The notes beneath the pieces were generated by a model that saw only the letters and a program-made list of their open reading frames with translations, did not search any database and was not told the origin of the DNA. From NCBI RefSeq assembly GCF_000147815.2, contig NC_015957.1, positions 5,332,001 to 5,396,000 of the forward strand: DNA of 64,000 bases, read 5' to 3'. This document shows positions 8,286 to 16,970 of the stretch, piece after piece (the stretch's first letter is position 1; each line of letters begins with the position of its first letter). The DNA is from Streptomyces violaceusniger Tu 4113 (GTDB taxonomy: Bacteria; Actinomycetota; Actinomycetes; Streptomycetales; Streptomycetaceae). Position numbers and translations under genes: made by a program.

Positions 8286-9337
8286 GGCGGCGATCGCTCG
8301 GCGTGGTGCTTCCGTACTGGCTGGACCGGCCCGACCTGGAAGCCCTCGGGATCGCCCACCAGGCGAGTGAATGCGGCTTCGAGCGGCTGTGGCTCGGCGA
8401 GATGGCCACCTTCGACGTGTTCGCCCTCGCCACCGCGGTCGCCAACAGCACCTCGATCCCCCGGCTGACGGTCGGCCCGCTCGCCGTCGGTGTGCGCTCC
8501 CCCGTCGCCATCGCCATGGGGGCCGCCAGCGTCGCAACGCTGACGGGCACACACGTGGATGTGGCACTGGGAGCCTCCAGCCCGCACATCGTCTCCGACT
8601 GGCACGACCGCAGTTGGAGCGGCAACCCGCAGCGCACCAGGGAATCGGTCACGGTGCTGCGTGAACTCCTCGGTGGAGGGCGGGCCGCATTTTCCGGCCG
8701 GCACATCCGCACGCGGGGCTTCCGGCTCCGCCAGCCGCAGCCGGACTCCACGATCAGCGTCGCGGCGTTCGGACCCCGCATGACGCGCGTCGCGGCGGAG
8801 ACCGCGGACGAGGTCGTGCTGAACCTGGTGCCGCCGGAACACATCGCCGAGGTCCGCGCGTCGATCGACGCCTCCGCCGAGGCCCGCGGGCTGCCCTCAC
8901 CACGGCTCGCGGTGTGGGTCACCTGTTCCGTCGAGCCGCATCCGGCCACCCACCATCAGCTCGCCTCGCAATTGGCCGTCTACCTCCGCCCACCGGGATA
9001 CGGCGAGATGTTCACCGAACTGGGCTTCGGCAGCCTCGTCCGCCAGGCGCGTTCCACCGCTGGACGCCATACGCTCGTCCCAGAGATTCCCCCCGAGCTT
9101 CCGGCGGCCGTCGGCGCGATCGGCTCAGGACCTGAAGTACTGCGACGTATCGAGAGCTACTTCAACGCCGGCGCCGACCACATCGGGCTGGTCCCCACGA
9201 CGGCGGACGACCCCGACGGCGCCAAGACCTTGGGCTTCATCAGGGAACACGCCCCGGACCTCGTCTCAGGGCCGATCGGGGCGAAGCAGCCGGTCAACGG
9301 AGACGGGATACGATCACTCGGTGACGGACACCCCTGA
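8282..9337 (+). CDS. LLM-class (luciferase-like) flavin-dependent oxidoreductase
   Basis: 351 residues from GTG 8282, which overlaps the upstream stop codon as GTGA and implies translational coupling. The N-terminus LGVVLPYWLDRPDLEALGI, the strand GFERLWLGEMATFDVFA and the later LTVGPLAVGVRSPVAIAM match the TIM-barrel, F420/FMN-dependent bacterial luciferase family; DVALGASSPHIV and VAAFGPRMTRVAAETADEV are further family positions. The C-terminal ADHIGLVPTTADDP is the usual late strand. The last 16 bp overlap the start of the HxlR gene. Many actinomycete members use F420, but the cofactor cannot be decided here. Confidence 0.85.
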   Translation: MRRRSLGVVLPYWLDRPDLEALGIAHQASECGFERLWLGEMATFDVFALATAVANSTSIPRLTVGPLAVGVRSPVAIAMGAASVATLTGTHVDVALGASSPHIVSDWHDRSWSGNPQRTRESVTVLRELLGGGRAAFSGRHIRTRGFRLRQPQPDSTISVAAFGPRMTRVAAETADEVVLNLVPPEHIAEVRASIDASAEARGLPSPRLAVWVTCSVEPHPATHHQLASQLAVYLRPPGYGEMFTELGFGSLVRQARSTAGRHTLVPEIPPELPAAVGAIGSGPEVLRRIESYFNAGADHIGLVPTTADDPDGAKTLGFIREHAPDLVSGPIGAKQPVNGDGIRSLGDGHP

Positions 9338-11105
9338 GGCGCAGCCACCGGATTCGCGCGGCGACGACTCGGTCACGCGGACACTCAACCTGGTCGGCGA
9401 GCGATGGACGATGCTGATCCTCCGCGAAGCGTTCTTCGGTGTGCAGCGTTACGGACAGTTCGCCCAGAACCTGGGCATTCCGCGCCCCACCCTGTCGAAC
9501 CGGCTCGGCAAGCTCGTCGACGTCGGCCTGCTGATCCGGGAGCGCTACGCGGGCGGCCCGATCCGCAGCGACTACGAATACCGCCTCACCCAGGCCGGCC
9601 TCGATCTCTTCCCGGCGATCCAGATCTTGATGGAATGGGGCAACACCTACCTCCCGGACGACCCGGCGGGCAGCGGATCCACGGTGGCCTGGACGCACGA
9701 CGTGTGCGGATCGCCCACACACCCGAGGCTGACCTGCGACCAATGCGGGGAACCGGTCACCGCACACAATGTGCATCTCACGGGCGATACGCCGTGAGGT
9801 GACCTCGCCGCAGCGGCAACCTCTGCGTCCGGGTACGGGGCCGGCCCGACCGGCCCGCCCAGGGCCGGGCGAGCGTATGCGGTCCGGAGCGTATCCGCCT
9901 GGCGGGCGCGGGCTGCCGCGTGGACGCGGACGGGCCTCAAGGGTGACCTCGGCCTCGGCCGCATGCTCGGTGATGCGCTGGGCGAGCAGGCTGTGCGCCC
10001 AGCGTGACTCCGGACCGTGCCGACCGCGCAGGCGGATCCAGCCCGGGCGGCTGCCGGTGTCGGCCCAGTCCCGTGTGGGGTAACCGCGTGGCGAACTCCA
10101 GGGATATGGGAACGCGTCGGAGGCAGGGAAGCCGGTCAGCGGCTCCAGGGAGTCAGCCCGCTGTGTCTCGACGTCCACAGCGGGGTGCCACCCTCCGTGC
10201 CGCAACCGTGGCCAGCCGTCGGCATCCCACGTCACAGCTTGGATCGCCGTCTCACGTCCGAGGGTGCAGCGCGGACCGTGCGGAGTGTGCAGCGGGCGTG
10301 ACGCCAAGTGGCTGAGGAACCACTGGCCCTGGCCGGTCCGGACCAATTCGGCGTGTCCCGCCTTCTGGAGCGGCAGCGAGGGGTCGTCGCGAGAGGTGAG
10401 CAGGGGGCGGTCGTCCATCACGTACGGGCCGCTCACCTGGTGGCTGCGCGCTGTCAACACCCCGTGCTCGAACCCCGTGCCGCCATCGGCGAGCACGAGG
10501 TAGTACCAGCCGTCCCGCTTCAGCATCTTCGGCCCCTCGACGAGTCGGTCGTGCTGAAGCAGCAGCATGGTGTCGCCGACCGGGGCGAGTGTGTCACGGT
10601 CCAGTTCCGTCGCCACGATCCCGGCGAAGCGCTGTCCGCCCGGGCGGTGGTCGTTCTGCAGATTCAAGAGCCACAGCCGGCCATCGTCGTGGAAGAGCGC
10701 CGGGTCGAAGCCGTGGCTGGGCAGGCGCCGCGGCGGCGTCCACGGTCCGGCCACATCCGTTGCGGTGGTGACGTAGGTATCGAGGTCGAAGTACGGGGTG
10801 CCCACTGAGCGCACGATCGAGTAGACGACCCAGAACCGCGTTCCGTCCCAGCTCAGCGACGGCGCCCAGATTCCGCCCGAGTCAGGAACTCCGGCGAGCG
10901 AGTCGCCGGGGGCCGCCCCGCGAACATGACCGGCGTACTCCCAGTGCGCAAGGTCACGCGACCGGTGGAGGGGAATGGTCGGAAACCACTCGAAGGAACT
11001 GGTGGCCACGTAGTACCAGTCACCGGCACGCACCAGCGAGGGGTCCGGCGCGAAGCCGCGGATCACGGGGTTGCGGGCCACCGCCCGCTGTGCCCTCTCA
11101 CTCAT
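9294..11105 (-). CDS. GH43-family glycosidase with lost C-terminal domain; frame runs antisense through the HxlR gene
   Basis: Starts at ATG 11105, overlapping the upstream permease stop by 4 bp. The first roughly 300 residues are a GH43 five-bladed propeller: FAPDPSLVRAGDWYYVATSS (general-base Asp), FDPALFHDDGRLWLLN (pKa-modulating Asp) and VEGPKMLKRDGWYYL (acid Glu). A second domain begins (SRPGWIRLRGRHGPESRW, QRITEHAAEAEVTLEA) as in beta-xylosidases with a lectin-like C-terminal domain, but homology ends near residue 397 (about position 9915). The frame stays open for 200 more codons of Arg/Pro-rich sequence, crossing the HxlR gene on the other strand. The gene is therefore 3'-truncated by a rearrangement; the catalytic domain could still fold. 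Likely action: release of xylose or arabinose from imported or extracellular oligosaccharides; no signal peptide is seen. Confidence 0.75.
   Translation of the reverse strand: MSERAQRAVARNPVIRGFAPDPSLVRAGDWYYVATSSFEWFPTIPLHRSRDLAHWEYAGHVRGAAPGDSLAGVPDSGGIWAPSLSWDGTRFWVVYSIVRSVGTPYFDLDTYVTTATDVAGPWTPPRRLPSHGFDPALFHDDGRLWLLNLQNDHRPGGQRFAGIVATELDRDTLAPVGDTMLLLQHDRLVEGPKMLKRDGWYYLVLADGGTGFEHGVLTARSHQVSGPYVMDDRPLLTSRDDPSLPLQKAGHAELVRTGQGQWFLSHLASRPLHTPHGPRCTLGRETAIQAVTWDADGWPRLRHGGWHPAVDVETQRADSLEPLTGFPASDAFPYPWSSPRGYPTRDWADTGSRPGWIRLRGRHGPESRWAHSLLAQRITEHAAEAEVTLEARPRPRGSPRPPGGYAPDRIRSPGPGRAGRAGPVPGRRGCRCGEVTSRRIAREMHIVCGDRFPALVAGQPRVCGRSAHVVRPGHRGSAARRVVREVGVAPFHQDLDRREEIEAGLGEAVFVVAADRAARVALPDQQADVDELAEPVRQGGARNAQVLGELSVTLHTEERFAEDQHRPSLADQVECPRDRVVAARIRWLRLRGVRHRVIVSRLR
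9321..9797 (+). CDS. HxlR-family winged-helix regulator
   Basis: 158 residues from GTG 9321, overlapping the preceding gene by 17 bp. The winged helix covers about residues 18-100: LVGERWTMLILREAFFGVQRY, then IPRPTLSNRLGKLVDVGLL (recognition helix and wing start) and YRLTQAGLDLFP. A C-terminal extension carries a cysteine pair (CDQC) plus an earlier cysteine in DVCGS, possibly metal-binding or redox-sensing. HxlR proteins sense aldehydes, quinones or other electrophiles. As last gene of the 7113-9797 set it most likely controls it through the region 6946-7112. Confidence 0.88.
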   Translation: MTDTPEAQPPDSRGDDSVTRTLNLVGERWTMLILREAFFGVQRYGQFAQNLGIPRPTLSNRLGKLVDVGLLIRERYAGGPIRSDYEYRLTQAGLDLFPAIQILMEWGNTYLPDDPAGSGSTVAWTHDVCGSPTHPRLTCDQCGEPVTAHNVHLTGDTP

Positions 11106-12028
11106 TTGAGGGCCCCCAGTGTGACTCCGGTGCGCCAGTAGCGGCGCATCGCGACCATCATGATCGCCATCGGGAGGATGGACAGCAGCGCTCCGGTCAG
11201 CACCAGACTCGTCAGGTCGACTCCGGACTCCAGGCGCTTGCCGGACCAGTTGTACAGGCCCAGGTTCAGGGTCCAGTTCTCCTCGCCGCGCAGTACGGTG
11301 AGCGGAAGGAAGAAGGCGTTCCAGGTGTTGACGAAGGCCAGCAGAAACACCGTCGCGCCACCCGTCGTCATCATGCGCAGCACGATGCTGAAGAAGATTC
11401 TCAGCTCGCCGGCACCGTCGATGCGGGCCGCTTCCAGCAGCTCGAAGGGAACGACCGCCTCGGTGTACACCTTTGCCAGATAGACGCTGAAGGGGTTGAT
11501 CAGGCAGGGGATCAGCATCGCCCACGGGGTGTCGACCATGCCGATGGCCGAGAAGAGCAGGTACAGCGGGAGAGTGAGAAGGGCGATCGGGATCAGGAAC
11601 GAGCCCACCACGCACGCGAACACCGCATTGCGGCCGGGGAAGTCGAACCGTGCCAGGCCATAGCCGGTGGCCAGTGCGATCAGAGTGCCACCGAGGGAGC
11701 CGACGCCCGCGTACAGCAACGAGTTGGCCGTCCAGCGCAGAAAGATGCCGTCCTCGTAGGTGAACAGCTGCCGCACGTTGTCCCACAAGTGCCAGCCGGA
11801 GAACCAGAGACCGGTGCTCTGGTACAGCCCGGTGCGGTCCTTGGTCGCGGCGACGACCAGCCACCATACCGGGAACAGGCTGTAGACACTGGCCAGCACC
11901 AGGCCGATCAGCAGGAAGCGTTGACCGCCCCGCCCACGGGAGGCCGCGTCCGGACGGGTCATGCGCCGCACACCCCGGGCGGCAATCCGCCTGGTGGTGG
12001 TGTCCTTGCGGTCGTCGGTCAGCGCCAT
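11102..12028 (-). CDS. carbohydrate ABC transporter permease (MalG type)
   Basis: 308 residues with about six hydrophobic segments after a basic N-terminal tail (FLLIGLVLASVYSLFPVWWL is the first). The conserved EAA loop reads EAARIDGAGELRIFFSIVL at about residues 197-215, the docking site for the ATPase. The family is CUT1 MalG/UgpE. It overlaps GH43 downstream by 4 bp and is one base from overlapping the MalF-type gene upstream, so the three are one transcript behind the binding lipoprotein at 14263. No ATPase is encoded nearby; CUT1 systems in Streptomyces commonly share the multitask ATPase MsiK, which is the likely energiser here. Confidence 0.92.
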   Translation of the reverse strand: MALTDDRKDTTTRRIAARGVRRMTRPDAASRGRGGQRFLLIGLVLASVYSLFPVWWLVVAATKDRTGLYQSTGLWFSGWHLWDNVRQLFTYEDGIFLRWTANSLLYAGVGSLGGTLIALATGYGLARFDFPGRNAVFACVVGSFLIPIALLTLPLYLLFSAIGMVDTPWAMLIPCLINPFSVYLAKVYTEAVVPFELLEAARIDGAGELRIFFSIVLRMMTTGGATVFLLAFVNTWNAFFLPLTVLRGEENWTLNLGLYNWSGKRLESGVDLTSLVLTGALLSILPMAIMMVAMRRYWRTGVTLGALK

Positions 12029-12912
12029 CAGTCGGCCTCCTTCGAAGTGAACCGGTAGAAGAGGAAGGAGGCCACGCCAAGGATCAGGGCGAGCAGTACC
12101 GACAGGGCGGCGGCGTAGTTGTAGTTGCCGGCGTTGAACGCCTGGTTGTAGATGATCATGATCGGGGTGAAGCTGTCGCTGACCGTCTGCGGGGTGACAT
12201 TGCGGAACAACGCGGGCTCATTGAAGATCTGCAGCATCTGGATGATCGACAGCAGCCCGGTCAGGACCAGGGCACCGCGCACGTACGGGATCTTGATGCT
12301 GCGGGCGATGCGGATCTCGGAGGCGCCGTCCAGCCGGGCCGCCTCGAACAGCTCGCGGGGCACGCCCTGCAGTGCGGAGTAGATGATCACCATGTTGTAG
12401 CCGATACCGTGCCAGGTGAGCAGGTTGCCGATGGACGGCCACACCATCGACGGCGCGAAGAAGTTCCAGCCGAGGCCGAAGAACTCGCCGAGCGGGGTGA
12501 GCGGGCCGACCCGGGGACTGTAGAGGTTGATCCACACGATCGCGGCCACCACGCCGGGGATCATGTAGGGGACCAGCAGCAGGATCCGGAACCGGCCGGC
12601 CGCTCGGGAGGTGACCGCGTCCAAAAGCAGTGCCAGCACCAGGCTGACGACAAGCATCACCGGAATCTGGACGCAGGCGAAGACCACCACCCGCAGGACG
12701 GAGTTCATGAACGCGGAGTCGGTCAGGCCCTGTGCGTAGTTGTCGAGGCCGACGAACTCCGTGGTCCCGCCCCCGAGGCCGAGCCCGGACTGCTTCTCCA
12801 GGAACAGCGACTGGTGGATCGCGTAGCCGATCGGCAGCAGGTACAGGAAAGCGAAGCCGAGCTGGAAGGGCAACGTGAAGGCGGCGCCCTTCCAGCGCAG
12901 AGAACGAGTCAT
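12028..12912 (-). CDS. carbohydrate ABC transporter permease (MalF type)
   Basis: 294 residues, six predicted membrane segments starting with FQLGFAFLYLLPIGYAIHQS. The EAA loop appears as EAARLDGASEIRIARSIKIP near residue 197. This is the CUT1 MalF/UgpA partner of the MalG-type permease, whose ATG overlaps this gene's stop at 12028. Together they form the channel for a sugar bound by the lipoprotein at 12923-14263. The start ATG 12912 lies 11 bp behind the lipoprotein stop, so all are cotranscribed. The neighbouring GH43, GH28-like and lyase genes suggest a pectin- or hemicellulose-derived oligosaccharide as substrate. Confidence 0.92.
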   Translation of the reverse strand: MTRSLRWKGAAFTLPFQLGFAFLYLLPIGYAIHQSLFLEKQSGLGLGGGTTEFVGLDNYAQGLTDSAFMNSVLRVVVFACVQIPVMLVVSLVLALLLDAVTSRAAGRFRILLLVPYMIPGVVAAIVWINLYSPRVGPLTPLGEFFGLGWNFFAPSMVWPSIGNLLTWHGIGYNMVIIYSALQGVPRELFEAARLDGASEIRIARSIKIPYVRGALVLTGLLSIIQMLQIFNEPALFRNVTPQTVSDSFTPIMIIYNQAFNAGNYNYAAALSVLLALILGVASFLFYRFTSKEAD

Positions 12913-12922
12913 GAGTGGTGCC

Positions 12923-14263
12923 TCAGCCCTTGACGCTGATGCCGCGGGACTTCAGGTCGTCGACCGTCCACTTCTGCATGTGCGCCAGCAGATCGGTGGC
13001 CTTCTGCTCCTTGTTGACCACCTTGGCCCAGCCGGCCTGCAGTTCCGTGAACATGGCGGTCCAGTTCGGGCCGAAGGTCCAGTCGGTGGTGACGGTCCCC
13101 AGGCTGTCCGAGACGACCTTCTGCGCGGGCTCGTAGTTCTCGCCCAGCAGCTTCTGGGAGATCGACTCGCCGACGTACGCGTCGCCGTCGGCCAGCGCCG
13201 GCATCACACCGTTGCCTGTTTCCGGACTCGCCATCGTCTTGACCGCGTCAGCGTTGGTGGACATCCACAGGGCTGCCTCGGCCGCCCGCTCCTGATGCGC
13301 ACAGCCCTTGGTCACCAGCGTGACGCCCCCGGTCAGGTTGGTGCCCGCCGGCGTCTTCGGCGCCTCGCCCTGGAAGGTCGGCCACGGAGCCACATTCCAG
13401 TCACCGAACGACTTGCTGAAGTTCTGCACCATGCCGGCCATCTGCCAGGTGGAGATCTGCCGGGTCACGGTGTCGCCGTTGTCGTAGCTGCGCTGCACGG
13501 CCGCGTAGTCGGCGAAGGACAGCTTGGCGTTGAGATCGTTGTCGATGATCTTCTGAATCACCTCGGCGGCCTTCAGACTGCCCTCGTCCTGGAAGTCGAT
13601 CTTCCAGGAGTCGCCGTCGACGGCGTACCAGTGTGCCCCGGCCTGCATGGCGAGCACCTCAAGGGTGCTCGGGTCCTCACCAGCGAAGTTGGTGATCTTG
13701 ATGCCGTGCTTCTTCAGCTCTTTGCCCGCGGTGACGAACTCGCCCCAGGTCACGGGGGGCTTCAGCCCGTACTTCTCGAAGACATCGGTGCGGTAGATCG
13801 TGAACTGCGGCGCCGAGCCGGTGGGGACCCCGTACAGCTTGCCCTGCACCTGGGCGCCCGGCCAGGAACCCGGGTTGAACTTGTCCTTGTCGGCATCGAC
13901 GTACTTGGTGATGTCGGCCAGCGCGCCCTGCGAGACCCAACTGGTCACATACTCGGCGGTGTTCTGTACCAGGCACGGCGCGTTCCCGGCCTTGACCGCG
14001 TTGGTCAGCTGCTTCTGCATGGTCAGCTGATCGGTGACCTTCGTGTACTTCAGCCGGACGTCCTTGTGGGAGCCGTTGAATGCCTTCACGACGGCCTCCT
14101 GGCCGTTCGCCCAGCCCCAGAAGGGAAGGGTGACCGGGCCAGAGGCGCCAGAGGGCCCATCGTCTCCAGGATCCGAGCCACCGCAGGCGGTGAGCAAGCC
14201 TGCCAGCGCGATGCCCGCGACGGCGGCAGAGGCGAACCTTCTCCGGGTGCTGTGCGAGTTCAT
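12923..14263 (-). CDS. extracellular sugar-binding lipoprotein (CUT1 solute-binding protein)
   Basis: 446 residues. The signal peptide has a twin-arginine-like start MNSHSTRRRFASAAV, a hydrophobic core, and a lipobox LLTAC with the lipidated cysteine near residue 27. The mature part begins GGSDPGDDGPSG, a flexible linker, then LPFWGWANGQEAVVKAFN, the typical first strand of SBP_bac_1 proteins. ATG 14263 has AAAGGATCACGG upstream. It captures an oligosaccharide for the MalF/MalG-type permeases that follow. It heads the minus-strand transcript; a composite operator at 14610-14626 lies 347 bp upstream. Confidence 0.92.
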   Translation of the reverse strand: MNSHSTRRRFASAAVAGIALAGLLTACGGSDPGDDGPSGASGPVTLPFWGWANGQEAVVKAFNGSHKDVRLKYTKVTDQLTMQKQLTNAVKAGNAPCLVQNTAEYVTSWVSQGALADITKYVDADKDKFNPGSWPGAQVQGKLYGVPTGSAPQFTIYRTDVFEKYGLKPPVTWGEFVTAGKELKKHGIKITNFAGEDPSTLEVLAMQAGAHWYAVDGDSWKIDFQDEGSLKAAEVIQKIIDNDLNAKLSFADYAAVQRSYDNGDTVTRQISTWQMAGMVQNFSKSFGDWNVAPWPTFQGEAPKTPAGTNLTGGVTLVTKGCAHQERAAEAALWMSTNADAVKTMASPETGNGVMPALADGDAYVGESISQKLLGENYEPAQKVVSDSLGTVTTDWTFGPNWTAMFTELQAGWAKVVNKEQKATDLLAHMQKWTVDDLKSRGISVKG

Positions 14264-14705
14264 CTGACCGTGATCCTTTGGAAATAGGCGTTCTCAGAAC
14301 GAGAGGACAGAGGCTCGGAAGGTGCTGGCCTGAAGCGGCGGCCGGAGAACCGTCGGCTGCTCGCAGCGGTGGAGATGGCCAGGCTCAAGCTGTAGTAACC
14401 GGTTGTCGTGAGACGGTAGGCGGTACGGGAACGCCGAGCAAGAGGCATCGATGAGTTTGTTACGCCGGCCTGTCGGCAGAGTGAGTTGCGGATGTCCGAA
14501 GTCGCGGTCTCTCGGACCACATTTGCCCAGACGAGAGCGATCTACAGGGAGAAGAGCCAAGGCCGTCCAGGCGCCTGACACGGCGACAGAAGTGAATCGC
14601 AAGGGGGTAGAAATCGTTTCCGAAACAAAGCTTCCTGGCCCGAGCGGCCGTCCCTTCCGACCGCTCGGGACCTCGCGCCCTTCCGAAGGGGGCCTTGCCC
14701 CGGAG
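14264..14705. other. control region between LacI regulator and ABC operon
   Basis: 442 bp without a convincing gene. It contains the operator at 14610-14626 described separately. Open frames crossing it lack family features. The long distance from operator to the lipoprotein start implies either a long leader or a second promoter closer to 14263 that I cannot define. Confidence 0.5.
14610..14626. promoter_or_regulatory. LacI-type composite operator, copy 1
   Basis: The site GAAATCGTTTCCGAAAC has the pattern GAAA-N3-TTTC-N-GAAA. It contains an 11-bp perfect odd palindrome GTTTC-C-GAAAC at 14616-14626 overlapping GAAA-N3-TTTC. The same pattern occurs at 16971-16987 and, in weaker form, at 17298. 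It lies between the LacI gene and the sugar ABC operon, so the LacI protein at 14706-15791 is the obvious ligand. Confidence 0.65.
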
Positions 14706-15791
14706 TCATCCCTGCCGCTCTGGTGGACGTACGGACTGCCGTACGACCACGTGTGTGCCCAGCACGAATTGGTCACCGTCGCCGCCCCGGCGACCGGCGC
14801 CGCCCTCACGCCGGTCGGCCACCGCGCGCAGTGCGACGCGGCCCATCTCTTCGTACGGCACGTGCACAGTGGTCAGCTTCGGGGTCAGCTGGGAAGCCAG
14901 CGGAATATCGTCGTAGCCGACGACGGAGATGTCCTCGGGCACCCGCAGCCCGGCCGAGCGCAGTGCTTGCATGGCGCCGGCGGCGACCACGTCGGTGCCC
15001 GCGAGGATCGCCGTGAAGGGCGGCCCCTGCTCCAGGCTGTGCTCGACCGCCCGGAGGCCGTGCTCGAAGTCGTACGGTCCGTGGTGCACCATGTCCTGCC
15101 GGAACGGCACGCCGTACGCCTCGAAGGCCCGGTGCGCCCCGTTCAACCGCCCCTGTGCGGTGGTGAGTTCCGCAGGTCCGGGAAGTACGAGGACGTGCCG
15201 GTGGCCCGCCGACAGCAGATGGCTGGCCATTGCGTAGGCTCCGCCCTCGTTGTCGTAGTCGACTGTCGTCGCCGGGGCGTCTCCCTTCAGGGCGGGTCGG
15301 CCCACGAGGACCAGGTGAGAGCCCGCCGAGTCGAGGGAACGGGCGAACCGGGCCATGCGCAGCTGGTACTCCTCGAAGTCGTAGGCTCCCCCGAGCAGGA
15401 CGACCGCAGTGACTCCTTGCCGACGCATGAGGTTGACCAGTGCGAGTTCCCGTTCGGGGTCATCGCCAGTGGTGCCGACCAGTGTCAGCCAGCCGCGCAG
15501 GGAGGCGGCGCCTTCGACGCCCTTGGCCACGTGGGCGAAGGCGGCGCCAGTGATGTGGTTGATGAGGATGGCCACTGTCGGTGTGCCTCCGCCGGCCAGA
15601 GACCGAGCGTGCGCGTTGGTGACATAGTCCAGTTCACGGACGACCTTCATCACCCGGCGGCGCAGGTCGTCGGAAACCGGATAGTTGCCGGACAGTACGC
15701 GCGAGACGCTGGCGACCGAAACGCCCGCCCGCTCCGCGACGTCCCGAATCGTGGCCGGTCCGGCGTCCGCCGACGTCCTGCGCTGACTCAC
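14706..15791 (-). CDS. LacI-family transcriptional regulator
   Basis: 361 residues from GTG 15791, which has a strong GAAGGAG 8 nt upstream; an in-frame ATG at 15884 would add 31 residues of low-complexity leader. The DNA-binding helix-turn-helix reads TIRDVAERAGVSVASVSRVL (residues about 14-33), followed by the hinge helix region NAHARSLAGG. The periplasmic-binding-like domain includes TVAILINHITGAAF and VVGYDDIPLASQLTPKLTTV, the usual LacI dimer and effector segments. It probably represses the flanking polysaccharide genes through the three GAAA-N3-TTTC sites until an oligosaccharide binds. Confidence 0.92.
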   Translation of the reverse strand: MSQRRTSADAGPATIRDVAERAGVSVASVSRVLSGNYPVSDDLRRRVMKVVRELDYVTNAHARSLAGGGTPTVAILINHITGAAFAHVAKGVEGAASLRGWLTLVGTTGDDPERELALVNLMRRQGVTAVVLLGGAYDFEEYQLRMARFARSLDSAGSHLVLVGRPALKGDAPATTVDYDNEGGAYAMASHLLSAGHRHVLVLPGPAELTTAQGRLNGAHRAFEAYGVPFRQDMVHHGPYDFEHGLRAVEHSLEQGPPFTAILAGTDVVAAGAMQALRSAGLRVPEDISVVGYDDIPLASQLTPKLTTVHVPYEEMGRVALRAVADRREGGAGRRGGDGDQFVLGTHVVVRQSVRPPERQG

Positions 15792-15906
15792 TTGGTGAGC
15801 TCCTTCACCGTAGCGGTTCCTTCTCCGGACGGGCCTCGGCCCGGGCCCCGCCTGCGCTGAAACCGTATCCCATTGCTTCCTCACGCCCGACCGGTCGACC
15901 GGCGGC

Positions 15907-15956
15907 TCAGGCGACTCGTGCCAGGTCCGACTCAGGCGACCCGTGCCAGGTCCGAC
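15907..15956. repeat. 25-bp tandem duplication across a stop codon
   Basis: Two adjacent 25-bp units, 15907-15931 and 15932-15956, differ at a single base (T versus C). The second unit encodes the last residues and stop of the 2-hydroxyacid dehydrogenase; the first repeats the same sequence just past the stop, so the protein is unchanged. This looks like a recent slippage or unequal-crossover duplication. Confidence 0.9.
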
Positions 15957-16945
15957 CGACGCACCTCGCAGACCGTGGGGACGCCCGCGACCAGCCGTTC
16001 CAGCTCTTCGACGACCGTCCGGCCAAGGCGCTCCAGCTCATTGCCGAGCGAGCCGGCGACGTGCGGTGTCAGGAACACGTTGGGCAGCGTGTACAGCGGT
16101 GACTGTACGGGCAGCGGCTCGGGGTCGGTGACGTCCAGAACCGCCCCTATCCGGCCGGAGATCAACTGGTCGGTGAGTGCGTCGTGGTCCACCAGAGCCC
16201 CCCGGGACGTATTGATCAGCACACCGCCGTCCGGGATGAGTGCGAGCCGGGCGCGGTCGAGCATGTGGTGGGTCTCGGGGATGTCGGGTGCGTGGAGACT
16301 GACGATGTCGCTGTGCCGCAGAAGCTCCTCCAGCTCCATCGATCGGGCACCCAGGGTGGCGGCCTCGGCGGCGTCCACGTACGGGTCGTACAGGGAGACC
16401 GCGAAGTCGAACGGCCGCAGCAACTCCAACAGACGCCGGCCCACGCGCGAGGCGCCGATGACGCCCACCCGGCGACCGAGGTTGCCGACTCCGGCGGTCT
16501 GGCCGGACGAGGGCGGCAGCCGAACGGCGCGGAATCGTTCCCGGTGACCGAGGACGTCCTTGCCGGTGAGAAGGATCATGGCCAGCGTGTACTCCGCCAC
16601 CGGCAGCGCGTTGGCGGCCACGGCGCTGGAGACAGCGACCCCGCGCTGCCACAGCGCCTCGCCGACCAAGGATCGGACGGAGCCGGCGGCGTGCAGCACG
16701 GCACGCAGCCGGGGGGCGGCTGCCAGGACGCCCTCGTCGAGAGGGAGGCAGCCCCAACCGGTGATCAGGACTTCGGCCTGCGCCAGAGCCGGGGCCGCGA
16801 CGGGATCGGCGAAGTCTCGTACGACGAGCTGCGTGTCAATCAGCGCGGACTGTCGCAGCCGGTCCATCAACGGCGGCGGAAACAGCAGGGGAAGGTGTAC
16901 GGGGTCCATGGCGAAGACGGCCCTGAGTGGCTGGGCACTGGGCAT
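15932..16945 (-). CDS. D-isomer-specific 2-hydroxyacid dehydrogenase family protein
   Basis: 337 residues from ATG 16945 with CAGGAG 5 nt upstream; a much longer open frame upstream has no family features. The NAD-binding fingerprint is VGVIGASRVGRRLLELL (the second glycine replaced by Ser). The catalytic trio is visible as R in INTSRGALVD, E in VTDPEPLP and H in FLTPHVAGS. The N-terminus contains VLITGWGCLPLDEGVLAAAP. Enzymes of this family interconvert 2-hydroxy and 2-keto acids with NAD(P)H. Within a plant cell-wall locus it may act on a sugar-acid breakdown product. An operator copy lies 26 bp upstream of its start. Confidence 0.88.
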   Translation of the reverse strand: MPSAQPLRAVFAMDPVHLPLLFPPPLMDRLRQSALIDTQLVVRDFADPVAAPALAQAEVLITGWGCLPLDEGVLAAAPRLRAVLHAAGSVRSLVGEALWQRGVAVSSAVAANALPVAEYTLAMILLTGKDVLGHRERFRAVRLPPSSGQTAGVGNLGRRVGVIGASRVGRRLLELLRPFDFAVSLYDPYVDAAEAATLGARSMELEELLRHSDIVSLHAPDIPETHHMLDRARLALIPDGGVLINTSRGALVDHDALTDQLISGRIGAVLDVTDPEPLPVQSPLYTLPNVFLTPHVAGSLGNELERLGRTVVEELERLVAGVPTVCEVRRSDLARVA

Positions 16946-16970
16946 GAGGCTCCTGACGCGTAACGGGCAA

